Assembly: GCF_000003605.2 (NCBI RefSeq)
Contig: NW_003131354.1
Coordinates: 66,462 to 130,461, forward strand
Length of the DNA stretch: 64,000 bases
Source of the DNA: Saccoglossus kowalevskii
Lineage: Eukaryota > Hemichordata > Enteropneusta > Harrimaniidae
Direction: 5' to 3'
Under the pieces are notes generated by a model. That model made no database searches. It was not told the origin of the DNA and worked only from the letters and a program-made list of their open reading frames with translations. Positions 60,036 through 64,000 of the stretch are shown here, in pieces (positions within the stretch are counted from its first letter, which is position 1; each line of letters opens with the position of its first letter). The translations under genes were made by a program, and so were the position numbers.

Positions 60036-63000
60036 GCCACTGCCAATGGTGACGTATCTATCTATCTATTTATCTGAAAACTGGTCCATATAATCAAATA
60101 TTGACACATGCATATTCTTTCGGTCAGATTAAGACGATGAAGCTAATTAAGCATACACTTACTATTTGATAAAAATAGCAAAAACGGGATTACCCACACT
60201 ATTTCATCTACGCGACGATAATCCCTGTAATCCTATTAAAAGATTCCATGTTTATTTTAACAATTATATCAACATGACCTTTTCTATGTTCTGCACGCAT
60301 ACATCATATACAAATGTTAAGAAAAATGGCGGCGCTGTACAGTGATTTTTTTACATGTTCGTTTCGTTTTGGAAGTACTACATATATTCCCCGAAAATCT
60401 GTAACCACGCAGAGCAGCGAAAATGTTAAAACTGACAATTGGGACATGAAGCCAAACGACACAGTTGTTTTAAGAATGTTTCTGCTTGATTAATGTTACC
60501 ACGTATACCCATGACGTTACTATGGAAACCAACATTTCTTCCGTGCATTGGCATTTCATGCATAATCACGTCCGCCTTGTATCAACACGCGGGAATTGAT
60601 GGAAGATGGCGACCCGATGCACACAGTTGGTGACAAATGTATGAGCGCCCGCGTTCATGGAGACAGTGATCAGTTGCACGTACTTTTTCACTCACCAGGT
60701 TTTAACTCGAGCAATGATATGACAATTACTGCGGGTATGTGGAACTGTTATTTAAAGTGCAATCCTAAAAGGCCCAAGTCAGGCAATCCGGTTGTTGATC
60801 ATTGCGCGTTGTTGTACGTTTATTTCCACATACACAATTTTTAATCGTAACTGTAACTGAAATCACTGCTTTTATATTCATGTCATATCGATCTACATGC
60901 AGTGGCGTTATGTGGTGACCTTGAAAAACGGCACTTGAAGATTGAAGAACCGGGGGTTGATGGAAGCTGTAAACAATAGCTGATTTTGACAAGAAATGGT
61001 CTCCATTGTTTCAGGGATCTCCAAACAAGTGGCAGGAGCGTTGGGTCGTCGATGAAGTTGAAAAAACAATATTGAACACTACTATACAATAACATTACTG
61101 TAATAACACTGAACAATACTGTAACATTACGCCGTATAAATGGGCACAAGTTAAACAGTGCGATATCACACGATTGTCGGTGTAGAAACCTATTATCTTA
61201 CAAGGTTTCACAATCTATATGTGCTGTGGTACAGATACATGTGGTTCCATTGGAACTAGATGCCCCCCCCCCTTACCCGCTTGATGCGTACACGGAACGT
61301 TCTTGTCGACCAGCAACAGTTGTACGAACAACATTGACACACGCCTCGGCCGAGTTGTAAACGTGCGTAGTGGTCACAAATAAATAATTCAGGTCGCACA
61401 GTAAAAATATTTTTCGCTTGTTTGATCAGCTGAGCCGGACGTTCCGTGTATTATAATCTAGATTAGTTACTAAACTGGATGAAGGTGAAAAAACAGTGGG
61501 AGGTACTCGAACAACTAACAATATTCTTCACATAGCAATGTACCCAAGTCAAATTTGTGTTGGGCGATTGACTGTCACTCGGCGAGTGCTTGATCATTTC
61601 TATCACTACTGTGGTAAAAAAGTGACGCTAAACACATAGCAAAAGTACATACGCGCAATTCGCTCGGCCAAAAAGGTTGACGTGCTGCGTGTCAACGTTC
61701 TCGATAACATTTAAATGATTTTTACTATATTAAACCGTCCCAGTCCTAGATATAACGTTATTTGGTGTACGGCACTCCAAAAATCCGACGGGGTCTCATT
61801 AAATATAATCAAAACCATGACTTTAGATATACTTACGAATTAAATCGATTTGTCAGTATATATAATACCACCAACATACATCAACCTGCCCTTGAACAGC
61901 TCGGCTTTAATAGTCCACTGTGAATACCCGGAACAGTTTTGCATGCTGTAGATTTGAACGCTATGACAACAAATGAGAAATCTAGTCGATCGGTGGGGGA
62001 GTGGCCTCGGGCTCTCTTTCATCGCCTATATTTGGACGTAGTATTCGCGATCACACATGTTCGACAACCAACCTACTTCCCGTGCGTCACCCGGTAGAGA
62101 TTTAAATAAATTAAACGTAAACATACAGGGGAGTTCAATAACGAGGTATCCCGTTGTCTTTACTTGAACTAAGCATGCAATCAACGTCATGCCCGGATAC
62201 ACGATGTGACACAGTTGCCCGGTATTCTAACTTAGTGTTCTAAGCATGCGAAACGTAGTTGCCACTTACATTGTTTGGAAATCGAACGTAATAAGCACTG
62301 ATATGGTTATACTTCGATAGGCATAGTGAGGGATATATCATCGCTCGTGCGTATTCTGCCAAAAAGCCGTATTTGTTTTTATTTTAACGACAAGTAACTA
62401 GACACGGGAATGACACAGCGCGTGGTATATTACTGTATAGTTCGAGTATGATATATAATCCTAATAATATGAAAAAAAATGGATTTGATGATTAAATATG
62501 TCTGCACAATGTAACTTACATTAGCTTTAAGGGTGTTGTTCACCCGCTTAATTGTACAGAACAAACACTCAAAACAGTATATGTTGAATATTGGCGCAAA
62601 CAATGTTTTGTTCCATTATTAATTAAATGTAAATTATACAAAAGAAGATAAAAAATGGTATCGAGGCAACCCCTAGCATGTATCAGTTTTTCTTTTGTGT
62701 GTTATGAAATTCCAAACAAATCGAACGCAGTGCTTATCTTGATGGGCGTCGTTGAGGAACAGAGACATGAATTTAGTTTTCTCGTTGAAAGTTGCAAGGG
62801 GATAACCACAATTATGCAGAGAAAAGTGATTACGGCGCGTAATATTGCTTTATTCAGCGAGAAACATTGGCAGGTATTGTTAAATAGCCATTGTGTGATT
62901 ACAAGTGGTTACTCACAATAATCATAATTTGGGCATTTATTATGAACTATGACTGACAGATACGTGTAAATCAGCAATACATAATAGAATATGGTCGTCT

Positions 63001-63904
63001 TGCCTATCCTTTGAAATAAACAATACAATTAAAAGGGTTCAACAAATTATGGTAATGTGCATGTATGCTCAAAGAAATTTGATCACCACGTGACTACAAG
63101 TTGTCACTCATTGCATGTCGTTTTTGGTGACGACACTCGTGAAATGCCAGATGTTCTCAAGTAGTCGTTAATCGCCGAGAGTGGTATTCCCGTGAATTGC
63201 ACGATATCTCAGAATAGTTTAATCGTATATGCTCTGCAGCTCGTGTATCGATCATAACAACTACCTGTTTTGAATTTTATAACTTTGCAAATCACGATCA
63301 ATGCCGCAGTACAATAAATAATAATTCAATGAGATTTAAAATAAGGTCTAAATCTATTTTACCAGAGGCTGTATTGGTACCTCCACAACACAACATATTG
63401 TTTTGATTACAATTAGAATTAGAATAAGAAGAATCAGTGCATTTAGCAATAAAACTAATATTTTGTTCAGAAAAATCACGTATGCCTAAAGTAGACGATC
63501 GGGTATTTTGCAGCAAAACTCCCAGCTACAGATATATACAGGCACGCACGCAACATAATACAGTTTGGCTATTGAAATTAAAAGACATGAATATATAGGT
63601 CGGTGACCCTTTTCGATTTAATGCTATTTTATGTTTTTGTGATTATTTTTTCACACTAAAATTTCCACAGTAATGTGCCGCTAATTTCCCTACAGAATGT
63701 CCCTATAAAAGTTTTGCAACCGTGACTAAATAGAACATTCTCAAATTGTGACGAGAAAGAGGTCGCTGACCCATACTATTTTCCTTTATATTACATTTCT
63801 ATAAAACGTAATCCTGCGTGCAAACGAGTGTTACTCGATGAATGATTTTGTAAAAACAGTGATTAAATCGCTATTCTCACGTGATACATTCCGTATACGG
63901 AACG
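60036..63904. other. Non-coding right end of the window
   Basis: No supported gene. A short plus-strand frame at 60596-60844 begins in a YY1-like context (GAAGATGGCGAC) but encodes nothing recognisable. A C9 run lies near 61262. Confidence 0.65.
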
Positions 63905-63997
63905 TGTTTAACTTCGAATCATGTTTTTTTTTCTAAGAAGAAAACAAATATTGTCTCATAAAGAACAAGGCGCGGCGCGACAACCACCGCCCTTTAA
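63905..63997. mobile_element. TTAA-ended MITE, family 2, copy D (left end eroded)
   Basis: Right terminus GGCGCGGCGCGACAACCACC then GCCCTTTAA, ending TTAA at 63994-63997, matches copy C's right end. The interior (GTGTTTAACTTCGAATCATG) is loosely alignable to copy C. No intact left inverted repeat is seen. Confidence 0.55.
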
Positions 63998-64000
63998 CTA

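Overview
This is animal nuclear DNA: A+T-rich, introns with GT..AG borders, long microsatellites, small dispersed repeats and one assembly gap. The only gene I can recognise is on the minus strand at the left end. It encodes a group I (mGluR1/mGluR5-type) metabotropic glutamate receptor. The amino-acid divergence and the single mGluR1/5-like sequence suggest a non-vertebrate bilaterian with a pre-duplication group I receptor. I cannot name the species.

Layout: positions 323-17504 hold seven coding exons (minus strand, transcribed right to left): 17504-16766, 4365-4119, 3467-3235, 3078-2829, 2575-2395, 2008-1888 and 1223-323. All splice borders are GT..AG and all phases agree, giving about 890 codons. 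These cover the signal peptide, the bilobed glutamate-binding domain, the nine-cysteine linker, seven transmembrane helices and the start of the cytoplasmic tail. The last tail exon(s) lie beyond position 1. Intron 1 is about 12.4 kb; the other internal introns are 156-664 bp.

Positions 17505-64000 (about 46 kb, upstream of the receptor) hold no coding gene I can support. They carry microsatellites, three minisatellites, two copies of a ~390-bp fold-back repeat, TTAA-ended MITE-like elements, a 56-bp near-perfect palindrome, a fragment shared with receptor intron 2, and a 186-N gap whose two flanks are the same 78 bp. The gap is probably an artefact.

The observations I find most useful are: an inverted pair of TTAA MITEs bracketing receptor exons 2-5, which makes a circular RNA plausible; a Pro-to-Gln change in the usually conserved TM7 FxPKxY motif; the false gap; and the repeat families. 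I did not find a convincing new multi-gene system.
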